Positions 32,701 through 40,974 of a stretch of DNA of 64,000 nt are shown here, in pieces. Within the stretch, counting starts at the first letter, position 1; every line of letters starts with the position of its first letter. The translations under genes were made by a program, and so were the position numbers. The notes under the pieces are model-generated. The model was not told the DNA's origin. It did not search any database and saw only the letters and a program-made list of their open reading frames with translations. This DNA comes from Bacteroidota bacterium (lineage in GTDB: Bacteria > Chlamydiota > Chlamydiia > Chlamydiales > FEN-1388): positions 1 through 64,000 of the forward strand of contig JABDGV010000007.1 of NCBI GenBank assembly GCA_013285825.1, given 5' to 3'.

Positions 32701-35700
32701 TTCAATCTCAACTACAGGTTTTTTTAAAAGATCTACACCTTTTTCTTTGATCCAAGAGGGAGCTGTTTTAGATTGCATAAAGCCGTCCAAGAGAGTCTTA
32801 AACTCCTTCATGCGGTTTTCAAGCATCTCTTGTTCTTGCTTATAGCTTTTGAGTTTGTTGATATCTTTGACGTTGATGCCTACAAGCGCATCAAGACGGT
32901 TAAGCTCTTTATGAACAAGCGAGCAGCTCTTTTGAAACTCTTTATACGTACTCAAGTCTCCCGATTTGACTTCCTTGTGGAGCTTTTCATATTCTTGGAA
33001 AGTCTCGTTCTGCCCCAGTATCGACTGTATAGCTTTGAGATCCGGAATGTCCTTTTCAAGTATCGAGATGTTTTTAGCGATTTCAAAGCGCTGCTGAATC
33101 TCGACAGCTTCCGTAAGGTCCTTTTGAAAGTGCAATGGTTCAAAGGCAACTTTTGAAAAGGTATCAATTTTGAACTGCAAATCCTTAGAAATAAAATCGC
33201 CCTTAAGCGCTAAAACTTTTTCCTTTTCACTGTCGAAGAGCTTGTTGTACTGAACGTGTGCCTGTTCAATGGTCTTTGAAACACTCTCTTGAACCATGTT
33301 AACGTGCACATGACCGACAGTCGACGGATCCTTAGATTCAATTTGGTCATTCAACTCATTGAGGTCGTAGCAGCCTTTTAAGATATTTGCAGCATCTTCT
33401 TTACTAACCCCAATCCTTTCAAATTTCTTAATATATTCTGCAACGTCAGTATCGATACGCTCTTTTTTAGAAACGAGAGTGGGAAATCTCCAATCCTTAG
33501 GGACTTCTTTCTCCTGCTTCTGAATAAAAATTTCTCTATGCGCTTCAAAAAGATTCCATATGGTAGTCACATCCCCTTTCAAAGCAGCGGCATACATCTT
33601 TTCTTTTACCTTTGCCTCCAGAGCATCGTTCATTCTCTGATGAACAGCTTGGTAGTTATCTTGAAGTCGTTGAACAACCTGAGAGGTAACAAGAAAGCGG
33701 AAGAGGGTATCCCAATTTAAAGAGCCATCCTTTGGCATATCGACAAAGGTCTCCATCTGGGTCAAAGCCTCGTCATCATAAGCAAGGACCCCTCCCATAT
33801 CATTTTCAATGCCTCTTAATCGGTAAATACCTTGCTGGATATCGCGAAGAATATTCTTCTTCCCAATGGACTCTATGCCTACTGTGTCAGGTGCCATTTT
33901 CTCATCAGCACCTACGCACTTATCTTTTTTATAAATTCTAAACAGGGCGGTAAGCGGAGCGTCTTTATCGCCTATTATCTGCAATTTTCCGTTCGTATCG
34001 TAAAAGGAAACGGCTTTGATATCGGGGCGCGCCTTCATAATATCTTGAGGAAAAGTATCGATATCAATATCGGCAAGCCAGCCGGCCGTATCGATCAACG
34101 CACGCCGTTTTGGGTCTGCCTTGATAAGGTTTAAAAGTTCATCTTTTTTGGAAAGAGAGCCAACTTTTGCAAATTGAATTTTCCCAGTTTTTGTCTTTTC
34201 CTCAAGACCTGCAAGGGAGCGCACCTCAGCCTCTTCATCCGCAACTATTTCATCGATGAGTTTCGAAAAAGTACTTTTGTTATATGTAGTTCCCGTTATT
34301 CCTGAGTAGGCATGTGAGGAGCTAACAAGCTTTTGACCATCGCTTGAAATATGCTCAGGATGGATTTGAACTTGAGGAAGGGCGTAGTTAATTAAAAATG
34401 AGCGGAAAAGCTCCTTATCATTCCAAGTCTCTTCAATGGAATGGGAACTTTTTATCTCTTGAAATGCTGTCTCAGGGATCCCCATTTTACAGAGTGCCTG
34501 TACCATTCGTGCAACGATTTCAGGGCCATTACTGAATTGGGTATTAGCAGGGGTTCCTCGGCTTTTAAAGGGTTTTGCAATGAAGTCCTTTTGATCTTTA
34601 GTAACACCATATTCATCATTACATTTGCTAAAGAAAGTTTGAGGAAGAACATCGACTAATGTCTCACGCAAATCGAGCAAAAGCCTCTTATTTACTGGAT
34701 CAAGTGAGTTAAGAAATTCTTCTGCCTGTTTTGCTTTTGCAGAATTTTCGGGCTCTTGTTGGCTAGTCAAGATAAGTTCGATCAACTCTTTGTTTTGCTC
34801 GACATATTCCTTTTCTAATCCAAGAAGACGTATAGCTTCTTTAGCAAGTGGACCTTTTACCTTTTCATGATAGGACTCAATTGTAACTCTTGGCCCTTTT
34901 GAATCTTCTACAAAGTCAAATGAAACCCCAAAATCATGATCTCTTACAAAGAGCACAAGATCTGTGATTATCTTCCCTTGAGTCTCTTCAAATGGCTTGG
35001 GCTGGCCCAAGCTGATAATATATTGCAGATTTGTCTTAAGCAGCTGGTCCACTTCATCAGCAAGTACACTTTCAGAACTTGAAAGAAGGTACAATATTTT
35101 AAGTGTTAAAAGGAGTTTTTCATTGTTTGATTCACTCTTTCCTCGGCTTAAAGTCGCTGCGAGTGAGTTTAAAAGAGCATGTTTGCTCTCGGGAGTCAAT
35201 ACCAAAACTCCCTTATTCGATTTGATATCGTGCAAAGTTAACAATAGGTTTTGCAGGTCTGAAATCGTTGCTTCTCCCTTAGGGACAGGCAAGGAGGTCA
35301 CCATTCGTTGAAAGGAGACCCCAAGCTTTTCTTGAAGCTGTTGCATAACTTCCGGGGATAGTGCCTCTGGGATCATGACTGATGAAATACTCTCTCCATC
35401 CGCACGCATGAGGGCGAGTATGGGCAGCATGAGATAGGTTTTTCCCGAGTTCATCAAGATTTGGAGTATCTTCTTTATCTCAGCTGCACCCAACTTGCTG
35501 ATGTTTGATACTTGTCCGGCAGTTGCGTAGGTATCTGCAAAATATTCGAAAACCTGGATAAAAGGTACTTTGAGAGGATCTTTGTAGGCCGGAACAAATG
35601 CTTTAAGCTGTTGGAACTTGACCGGATCACTAAAGTTATTAATAAGGCGGTTACATTTCTGCAGTGTTTGCTTCAACGTTAAGAGCTCAGAGATGCTCTT

Positions 35701-37314
35701 CATGCTCTTTACATCGAGTTCTCCTACTGCATAAAGCAAGAGCAGCTCTGGTAGAGTGGGTGCAAAGGGAGGAAGATTTGCATAGAGTTTGAGCTCTGAA
35801 ACCTCTACAGCCTTTTCAAGCTCTTTCTTACGATCCTCAAGCTTTGAAAGATTAGTTATGTTGGTAAACTCATCCGTCAGTGGAGGCTCTTTTGGCTTGT
35901 TCTTAACTATATTCTTAATGCGCTCAAATTCTTTTAAAGCCTGCTGCACCTGCGGCATAAATTCTGGCTTCTTCTTCTCTCCGACTTTTTCAGTAGCAAG
36001 CTCTTTAGGCTCTGGTTTTGTTGAAATATCTGCAGGCTTCATCTCAGGAAGCTTGATTTGAGCTAAAATAAGCTTTTCAAGCTTATCGTCTTTAAGCTCT
36101 TTGATTTGCAGAAGCGAGTGCACCTCACGAAGTGCGATAGGCAAAACGCCCTCAGAATACTTCGGAAGAACTCCCTTAAGATACATAGGATCAACTATGT
36201 GGCCGCTTTCCTTTAAGAGATTTGCTGCCCGAATTACGATTGAGGGATCCTTTTCAGTAAGAAGGCTTTGAAGAATTTGGGCAGATTCTGGAGAGATCTC
36301 TTTGCCGATGAGAGTTGGGGAAAATACTGAGGGCAAATGGTTAAAATTGCCCGATCGAACAAGCGCTTGTACTAAAATTAGACGCTCATGCGGATCAAGA
36401 ACATCAAGCTTATCCTTCTTATCTAGAGTCTTGAATGGGATGATCCCTTTTTCTGTAACCTTATACTTGTACTTGCCTAGGGAAAACTCACCGCCCAGCT
36501 GTAATTGATAGAAAGGAATAATGCCCGATTTAACTTCAATTTTGACTTTAGAAAGAAGGTGTAGCTTTGATTCAAGGACTCGTACGAGGCTGTACTCAAC
36601 TCCGCCCTGCTCCCTCTTGATTTTTGCGATCTCGGTACGATTTTTAGTAAAAAACTGCTCCTGCTCCCTCTTGATTTTTGCGATCTCGGTACGATTTTTA
36701 GTAAAAAACTGCTGAAGACTTTCATGATCCTGTGGGTATTTTAAAAGATCAACAAGGCTTTTCGTTATTGGTTTATGGCTTTTGATTGCATCAGTATTGA
36801 ACGCATGAATACCCTCAGAAATTATTCCAGGGCATCGTTCGATAAAATCGGACCTGCTTGATAAATCATCAATAACCGACTGCAAGTCCCCTTGAATAAA
36901 TCGCTGAACGTAGGCTGTTTGCTTCGCAGCAGGCAGCTGTAGAATGAAATCGGTCAGCTTACTGCGCGACTCATGGGAGATCATCTCATGAGGAATAGAG
37001 TCCATTAGTTTGTTAAGGCCAGCACGGTTTGGATTTTTAAGGAGATTATCTAAGAGCTCATCTCTTTTTTGGCGCAATACCTCTAATTTGCCTGCATTCC
37101 ACCAGAGTAGCAGCCCCGCAAACGCATGTTTGGAAAGCGCCTTCTTATAAGTAGCATAGAGACGATTGACATCGACATAGGTCAAGGTTTGCTGATCTTT
37201 TTTAAGAACTTCTATAGCAGTCTTTACGACATTGGTTAACCCAACGCGTTTCGTGGTTTGAATAAGAGCTTGGCCTTGTATATCAAAATATTTGCCCGGC
37301 TGAATCGCACTCAT
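29791..37314 (-). CDS. Giant protein (2,507 residues) resembling the DUF3638/DUF3645 family
   Basis: ATG 37314 is chosen over GTG 37320 (AAGAGTG upstream). No signal peptide. Residues about 1-600 are helical. Around 618-700 a P-loop-like ILMNSGKTYLMLPILALMRADG is followed by VMIPEALSPEVMQQLQEKLG and a GVLVLTPESKHALLNSL segment, a layout like fungal/chlamydial DUF3638 proteins (MGEGKSSVIVPL, then LVxPKALLxQM, then LLVQPEH). Around 1000-1090, YSGITGTTYNKSTF and ALIDTAGWLADIDI...KAVSFYDTNGKLQII recall DUF3645 and following region (GFSGT, then LIDVGA and pdAavfFd). Residues about 1300-2150 are coiled coil. A membrane hairpin (about 2240-2320, MLLGSVALGVASTGFAPVIGLI) lies near the end. Probably a secreted or membrane-associated ATPase-like protein; nothing is proved. 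Confidence 0.75.
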   Translation of the reverse strand: MSAIQPGKYFDIQGQALIQTTKRVGLTNVVKTAIEVLKKDQQTLTYVDVNRLYATYKKALSKHAFAGLLLWWNAGKLEVLRQKRDELLDNLLKNPNRAGLNKLMDSIPHEMISHESRSKLTDFILQLPAAKQTAYVQRFIQGDLQSVIDDLSSRSDFIERCPGIISEGIHAFNTDAIKSHKPITKSLVDLLKYPQDHESLQQFFTKNRTEIAKIKREQEQFFTKNRTEIAKIKREQGGVEYSLVRVLESKLHLLSKVKIEVKSGIIPFYQLQLGGEFSLGKYKYKVTEKGIIPFKTLDKKDKLDVLDPHERLILVQALVRSGNFNHLPSVFSPTLIGKEISPESAQILQSLLTEKDPSIVIRAANLLKESGHIVDPMYLKGVLPKYSEGVLPIALREVHSLLQIKELKDDKLEKLILAQIKLPEMKPADISTKPEPKELATEKVGEKKKPEFMPQVQQALKEFERIKNIVKNKPKEPPLTDEFTNITNLSKLEDRKKELEKAVEVSELKLYANLPPFAPTLPELLLLYAVGELDVKSMKSISELLTLKQTLQKCNRLINNFSDPVKFQQLKAFVPAYKDPLKVPFIQVFEYFADTYATAGQVSNISKLGAAEIKKILQILMNSGKTYLMLPILALMRADGESISSVMIPEALSPEVMQQLQEKLGVSFQRMVTSLPVPKGEATISDLQNLLLTLHDIKSNKGVLVLTPESKHALLNSLAATLSRGKSESNNEKLLLTLKILYLLSSSESVLADEVDQLLKTNLQYIISLGQPKPFEETQGKIITDLVLFVRDHDFGVSFDFVEDSKGPRVTIESYHEKVKGPLAKEAIRLLGLEKEYVEQNKELIELILTSQQEPENSAKAKQAEEFLNSLDPVNKRLLLDLRETLVDVLPQTFFSKCNDEYGVTKDQKDFIAKPFKSRGTPANTQFSNGPEIVARMVQALCKMGIPETAFQEIKSSHSIEETWNDKELFRSFLINYALPQVQIHPEHISSDGQKLVSSSHAYSGITGTTYNKSTFSKLIDEIVADEEAEVRSLAGLEEKTKTGKIQFAKVGSLSKKDELLNLIKADPKRRALIDTAGWLADIDIDTFPQDIMKARPDIKAVSFYDTNGKLQIIGDKDAPLTALFRIYKKDKCVGADEKMAPDTVGIESIGKKNILRDIQQGIYRLRGIENDMGGVLAYDDEALTQMETFVDMPKDGSLNWDTLFRFLVTSQVVQRLQDNYQAVHQRMNDALEAKVKEKMYAAALKGDVTTIWNLFEAHREIFIQKQEKEVPKDWRFPTLVSKKERIDTDVAEYIKKFERIGVSKEDAANILKGCYDLNELNDQIESKDPSTVGHVHVNMVQESVSKTIEQAHVQYNKLFDSEKEKVLALKGDFISKDLQFKIDTFSKVAFEPLHFQKDLTEAVEIQQRFEIAKNISILEKDIPDLKAIQSILGQNETFQEYEKLHKEVKSGDLSTYKEFQKSCSLVHKELNRLDALVGINVKDINKLKSYKQEQEMLENRMKEFKTLLDGFMQSKTAPSWIKEKGVDLLKKPVVEIEVALNQMKRDLEQFESISNSLTELLKVTGSEKTANQLLVNAKKVLINDGFKGYEAQIDNIKKLISSSDDLIFLGTLLSAKACKELGVFSTVNERVQLLIKKQDLVKVLLDISSDVSEGVHARIVQCDKNIKNAKNQAQLVHAEKEITLIKDAKEYYKEKSVLLVNLQKANVPSKVYAQLLTSAIKKLKESDLVQVEAMNIDIAQLQKMEANVQALNNEKDVIKNILKDNKPSLDTTDTKARDDLQSVYNKIISYNSNNPTQFHNFVLKTLEESKEKASIFLDVRQERKEIEQQKVVAADEFLTVCMQYVPKTDKLYQRITKASNFEGERFLKEVSEIKKAVSEFESVRVGEMSKRLSKLENKIEKTTYSKLKNSCDVLVKQKKVDLEGVEKLNKSLVELENYIAKSKDITSRVQKLSEYKVNLAFTLDIDDLEQKLFDAKSLNDLNKMDKKLVQTEKSIQSFVAKEKYQKQIENLISVNDSTFDLESLNELIQVVKNSPNELTQSAKKGIESVIEHTAKSGDLKLAKSLMEASGLENKRVLQKVVDAYVNYSSKQLSEGTKPIIRTFEEDETLSFNLDTLMASFADLFEVKSKAFVSDFKKAGFEEILAFNAWNQFQVEGSKVQASMTAQALHPMAKTLKAEVTTTDVENLEQMCDFIDTAVELLKGYKTTNEIDETIKELEAAKTLWGKSLKEIQSTNATIKNISKKVIQSMLLGSVALGVASTGFAPVIGLILARTAVSKLTGIVTDPIIEKITSNIDEKYRPTATLLLNLGFSFALAEVTSRTASGVLNMVSDVSTTTAFIDKVGDSSLGTGTQPAFGTQPIGGNAPTLLSEAPSQFKGKMFDFMKSNVQEVQEICLDRSKNVVTSTADKFKDMLTQNAAKVFQKATEKVVDESTKISIGSFDELVKLMGQAWNPSQEMEYIQQFMQQHNYSELQMQNLFDSLNAEKTGFEFLWEAVKRAGKIINGF
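36607..36714 (-). repeat. Perfect 54-bp tandem duplication inside the giant gene
   Basis: Bases 36607-36660 and 36661-36714 are identical, giving an in-frame 18-residue repeat (QFFTKNRTEIAKIKREQE) at about residues 202-236. Absence of any difference between copies suggests a very recent event. Confidence 0.9.
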
Positions 37315-37424
37315 GTACACTCTTATAATTATTTATACGTACCATAATGAAGTTGCCAATCTCTTGCAACTACGGGGTAGCTCGATAACAAAGAGTAAGC
37401 GTAAGCGGTCAAAAATCGAGGGTA

Positions 37425-38528
37425 TTATTCTATCAATTCTAGCCAGCCATCCTCATCCTGTTCTGTGCCATATTGAATACCGCAGAGGGCATCATATAGG
37501 CTCTGAGTGATTGGTCCGACCTGGTTGTCATTGATTGTATAGACAACCCCTTTGTATTTAAGCTTGCCTATAGGAGCTATGGCTGCGGCGGTACCTGTGC
37601 CAAAAGCTTCCGTTAACCTGCCCTCTTGTACTGCTTTGATAACCTCATCAATGCTGATTTTTCGCTCAGACATGTTAAGGCCCCATTTGTTTCCAAGAGC
37701 AAGTATCGATTTTCGAGTGATGCCTGCTAGGATGCTGCCGCTAAGAGCAGGGGTTACTACTTCATCGTCGATCACGAAAAAGATGTTCATTGTACCCACC
37801 TCTTCGACATAGGTACGCTCTTGGGGATCAAGCCAGAGCACCTGAGCGCAGCCCTCTTTTTTGGCCAATTTTTGTGCACGCAACCCAGCACCGTAGTTGC
37901 CGCCAGTTTTGGCTTCACCAACACCTCCAAAGGAAGCGCGGGTATACTGATCACAGACAAAGATGGGCACTGTGTTGAAGCCATTTTGGTAGAACGATCC
38001 AACGGGCGAAAGGAGGATAAAAAAGGTGTACTTCTCAGAGGCCTTCAAATTGAGAGTTGCTTCAGTTGCTATCATACTGGGGCGAATATAGAGCGAAGTA
38101 CCCTTCAATCCCGGAACCCAGTCAGCGTCAAGAGATACGAGCGCTTTTAGGTATATAAGCACCTCATCAACATCGATTTCGGGCATCGACATGATGCGTG
38201 CTGAGCTGTTCATGCGCTTCAAGTGATCCCTTGGCCGAAAAAGTGCACACTCACCGGAAGTCATACGAAATGCTTTAATCCCTTCAAAAATTGTCTGAGC
38301 ATAATGCATGTGAAGAGATGCTGGGTCAAAAGAAAAGGGTTTATAGTCTTGAATGCGTGCATTGTGCCAGCCGTGATCTTGCGACCACTCCATCACAAAC
38401 ATATGAGGAGTAAAGATTGTACCAAACCCACGTTGATTGATTTCTTCAGCACTGGGCGCTTTGGCAAATGCGGGAGATATAAAACCTACGAAACAGATCA
38501 AAAAAAGATAAAAATTGCGCATAGTCAT
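37425..38528 (-). CDS. ilvE: Branched-chain amino acid aminotransferase with apparent signal peptide
   Basis: 367 residues, class IV PLP aminotransferase. Pyridoxal Lys207 is in GEAKTGGNYGAGLRAQ; other markers are HYAQTIFEGIKAFR, YIRPSMIAT, YVEEVGTMNIFFV and EAFGTGTAAAIAPI. It interconverts Leu/Ile/Val and their 2-oxo acids with glutamate. Odd: the first 22 residues (RNFYLFLICFVGFISPAFAKA) form a textbook Sec signal peptide, and no start codon lies between it and the conserved domain that would give a cytoplasmic form, apart from a TTG inside the leader. Enzyme assignment is firm; export is predicted from sequence only. Confidence 0.92.
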   Translation of the reverse strand: MTMRNFYLFLICFVGFISPAFAKAPSAEEINQRGFGTIFTPHMFVMEWSQDHGWHNARIQDYKPFSFDPASLHMHYAQTIFEGIKAFRMTSGECALFRPRDHLKRMNSSARIMSMPEIDVDEVLIYLKALVSLDADWVPGLKGTSLYIRPSMIATEATLNLKASEKYTFFILLSPVGSFYQNGFNTVPIFVCDQYTRASFGGVGEAKTGGNYGAGLRAQKLAKKEGCAQVLWLDPQERTYVEEVGTMNIFFVIDDEVVTPALSGSILAGITRKSILALGNKWGLNMSERKISIDEVIKAVQEGRLTEAFGTGTAAAIAPIGKLKYKGVVYTINDNQVGPITQSLYDALCGIQYGTEQDEDGWLELIE

Positions 38529-38699
38529 GAATATTTTAATGGCGGGGAGAATACAGAGTATGGCTTATGATTGTCAACGAAGTTGCCACCCAAAAAATTA
38601 TAATTTTATTTAATGACTCCTTGCCACTCAAGTTCTTTGTGGAAAAATAATTAGGAACATGATACTTTGTTTAACGAAAAAAAAGGATGAATCATACCT

Positions 38700-38942
38700 A
38701 TGGCAGACAAGGCAAATGTCCAAGAAATTATCTCTATTGTTGCAGAGCAACTCGGGGTTGATGAAAAAGATGTTACGCCCGAAAAGTCGTTCGTTGAGCA
38801 CCTCAACGCAGACTCTTTGGATTTAACTGAGCTTGTAATGACACTGGAAGAAAAATTCAAAATTGAAATTCCAGATGACGTAGCAGCGAAATTAAAGACT
38901 GTTCAAGACGTTATCAATTTCGTATCCGTCCAGAAAAAATAA
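38700..38942 (+). CDS. acpP: Acyl carrier protein
   Basis: 80 residues, acidic, with the phosphopantetheine Ser in [18 protein letters not shown] (Ser40). Carries growing fatty acids for FabD, FabH, FabG and LpxD, all encoded in this window. Ribosome-binding site AAAGGATG is 11 bp upstream. Divergent from the aminotransferase; about 170 bp of upstream sequence must hold both promoters, none of which could be fixed with confidence. Confidence 0.97.
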   Translation: MADKANVQEIISIVAEQLGVDEKDVTPEKSFVEHLNADSLDLTELVMTLEEKFKIEIPDDVAAKLKTVQDVINFVSVQKK

Positions 38943-38957
38943 GCTAAACGCCCTTTA

Positions 38958-38986
38958 AGCGCTATGATCCTATTCGGTCTAGCGCT
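38958..38986 (+). terminator. Weak hairpin after acpP
   Basis: AGCGCTA and TAGCGCT form a 7-bp stem around a 15-nt loop shortly after the acpP stop at 38942. No T-tract follows, so the role as terminator is doubtful. Confidence 0.35.
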
Positions 38987-39116
38987 CTATCAAAGACACC
39001 CTCTTTCCCTTTTCTACTGTACTTTTAGTAACTCTCATTTATACTTGTTTCGTCAATAGTAAGTAGTGTTCTTTCTATCGACGGTATTCTTAAAATAATT
39101 AAATGTGGAGTTACAC

Positions 39117-39707
39117 ATGTCTACCTATTCTGATTTTACAAAGCTTCAAGCATTTGCAGCTTATGATCATAAGACCTTCTTACCCAATTTAGATCTTAAA
39201 GATCTTGTCGACACAAGATACACGCTCAAATTGCTCATCTTGGCCATTAATAGCCCAAAAGTTAAGGAACTTGCTTTTAAGGTCTTAGCCGAAGTATGTA
39301 ATGGCGAAAATGCATATGGCATCGGAAAAATTAAGAGTTTTGATGGGAAGAGAAATCAACAAATCACAAACGACCAAGGCTTAACAAATGATCAAAAAAA
39401 ATGTGTAGAAGCCTCTACAAGAGCCTTTGCAAAAGCAATTCTTAAATTTGAAACCAATTCAGCATCGAAAGTGATATTTGATAACCACAAAAAATTGCGC
39501 GTTGAGTTTAAAAATGAGATTCTCGCAGTTGAACAAGCTATCTATGACGAAGATGCAACCCAGTCAAAAGAGACTGTTTTGAAAAGATCTTTAAAAGAGG
39601 CTGAATCAGCTATCGAATCCCTAAAAGTCGATGACCTGACAGCGGATTACGTTCGATATAAATTTGAATACATGCTGGATAATTTGAAACTTGCTCAGCA
39701 GAAATAA
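39117..39707 (+). CDS. Hypothetical helical protein, first of a duplicated pair
   Basis: 196 residues starting MSTYSDFTKLQAFAAYD at ATG 39117 with ribosome-binding site GGAG; the GTG at 39105 would place that site inside the gene. No signal peptide or membrane segment, mostly helical. Paralogous to the gene at 39813 over its whole length: both share TFLPNLDLK.LVDTRYTLKLLIL, FDGKR and FKNEILAV, and end LDNLKLAQQK / LDKLKLAKKN. The 5' leader is shared as well. No homologue recognised; function unknown. Confidence 0.7.
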   Translation: MSTYSDFTKLQAFAAYDHKTFLPNLDLKDLVDTRYTLKLLILAINSPKVKELAFKVLAEVCNGENAYGIGKIKSFDGKRNQQITNDQGLTNDQKKCVEASTRAFAKAILKFETNSASKVIFDNHKKLRVEFKNEILAVEQAIYDEDATQSKETVLKRSLKEAESAIESLKVDDLTADYVRYKFEYMLDNLKLAQQK

Positions 39708-39724
39708 TCGAGTCGGCCCGGTCC

Positions 39725-39752
39725 AAGCGTGCAGCACTCCTGCTGCACGCTT
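39725..39752 (+). terminator. Rho-independent terminator between the duplicated genes
   Basis: Perfect 12-bp stem (AAGCGTGCAGCA / TGCTGCACGCTT) with a CTCC loop, followed by AATTCTT, 17 bp after the stop at 39707. The two paralogues are therefore separate transcription units. Confidence 0.85.
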
Positions 39753-39812
39753 AATTCTTCACGCTTTAGCTAACTTACGATATTCTCAAAATAATTAAAT
39801 ATGGAGTTACAC

Positions 39813-40463
39813 GTGTCTACCTATTCAGATTTTTCTAACCTTAAAAAATTTGCACTGTATGATAGTGGTACCTTCTTGCCCAATTTAGATCTCAAAAATC
39901 TTGTCGATACAAGATACACGCTCAAATTGCTCATCTTGTCCAAAAACACCCCAAAAGTACGGGAACTTGCTGAAACGGTCATAGATAAAGTTATTTGTGA
40001 AGGAAAGAAATATGGCTTTAGCCTAAGTTCAGAGGCATATATATACGGCGTAGGTAAAATTATAGGTTTCGATGGTAAGCGAGATAAAACCATAAAAAAA
40101 GAGCAAGACTTAACAGAAGCTGAAAAAATACTTGTTGAGACAACAGCGAAGGCATTTGCAAAAGCAATTTATAAAGTATTCTGCAATGATGCAACAAAAG
40201 CAATTTTTGACGAACACCAAATATTGGGCAATGATTTCAAAAATGAAATTCTAGCGGTTCAACAAAAAATCTATAATGAAGATACAACCCAGACCAAAAG
40301 TCAAGTTTTAGCCAAATTTTTGAAAGAAGCAAAGTCTGCGACCGAATATTTGTTAGAAGATGAAGTCAAAAGATTAACAGAAGTCGAAAGAGTAACGTAC
40401 GATCACATTCAATATAAATTCGCAGACATGCTGGATAAATTAAAACTCGCTAAAAAGAACTAA
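39813..40463 (+). CDS. Hypothetical helical protein, second of a duplicated pair
   Basis: 216 residues if started at GTG 39813, where the GGAG site and leader correspond exactly to those of the first copy; an ATG at 39801 (four codons earlier) lacks a ribosome-binding site. The product is about 20 residues longer than its paralogue, through an insertion after residue 65 (KYGFSLSSEAYIYG) and another near the end (EVKRLTEVERVT). Similarity is highest in the first 50 residues and in KNEILAV. No function known. Confidence 0.7.
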   Translation: MSTYSDFSNLKKFALYDSGTFLPNLDLKNLVDTRYTLKLLILSKNTPKVRELAETVIDKVICEGKKYGFSLSSEAYIYGVGKIIGFDGKRDKTIKKEQDLTEAEKILVETTAKAFAKAIYKVFCNDATKAIFDEHQILGNDFKNEILAVQQKIYNEDTTQTKSQVLAKFLKEAKSATEYLLEDEVKRLTEVERVTYDHIQYKFADMLDKLKLAKKN

Positions 40464-40507
40464 TCGAGTTTGCTTTTCCAAACAAAGCGAGTTCCGAAAG
40501 AGGTCTA

Positions 40508-40548
40508 TTAAAAAAAATCCCCAAAAGGCCAATGGCCCTTTGAGGATT
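40508..40548 (-). terminator. Rho-independent terminator of the rplM-rpsI operon
   Basis: On the minus strand AATCCTCAAAGGGCC pairs with GGCCTTTTGGGGATT (two mismatches) over an ATT loop and is followed by a run of eight T. It starts about 26 bp after the rpsI stop. Confidence 0.9.
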
Positions 40549-40574
40549 GTAAAGACAAAAGGTACTTGTAAAAA

Positions 40575-40964
40575 TTATCGCTTGGAGAATTGGAAGCGCT
40601 TACGTGCTCCAGCTCGGCCATACTTCTTACGTTCTTTCTTACGGCTATCGCGAGTCAAGAAGCCCTCTTCTTTAAATGAGTGCTTCCACTCTTCGTTTTC
40701 ACGAACGAGTGCTCGGGAAATCCCTAAACGAACAGCTTCAGCCTGCGCTTCAACACCGCCGCCCGATACTCGAACGAGAATGTCAACAGGAACTTTATAG
40801 CCAATCTTTTTAAAGGGCGCCATAATCATATTGCGCTGAAGTTCGAGAGGAAAATAGTTCTCAAAGCTACGGCCATTAACTTTCACATCGCCCTTTCCAT
40901 GTCGGATTCGAACGGAGGCGACTGAAGTCTTTCTTCGGCCAGTTGCGTATGTTTCTTGCTGCAT
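40575..40964 (-). CDS. rpsI: 30S ribosomal protein S9
   Basis: 129 residues, normal length. Typical S9 features: YATGRRKTSVASVRI at the start, GRSFENYFPLELQR, VSGGGVEAQAEAVRLGISRALV, and the basic C-terminus KKERKKYGRAGARKRFQFSKR that reaches the P-site tRNA. Follows rplM by 10 bp, the usual order. Confidence 0.98.
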   Translation of the reverse strand: MQQETYATGRRKTSVASVRIRHGKGDVKVNGRSFENYFPLELQRNMIMAPFKKIGYKVPVDILVRVSGGGVEAQAEAVRLGISRALVRENEEWKHSFKEEGFLTRDSRKKERKKYGRAGARKRFQFSKR

Positions 40965-40974
40965 ATGATCCCCC

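Noticed and set aside
32773..33156. Plus-strand open frame of 127 codons inside the giant gene
   Set aside because: Antisense to a continuous 2,507-codon frame and composed of the hydrophobic residues expected opposite a Lys/Glu-rich coiled coil.
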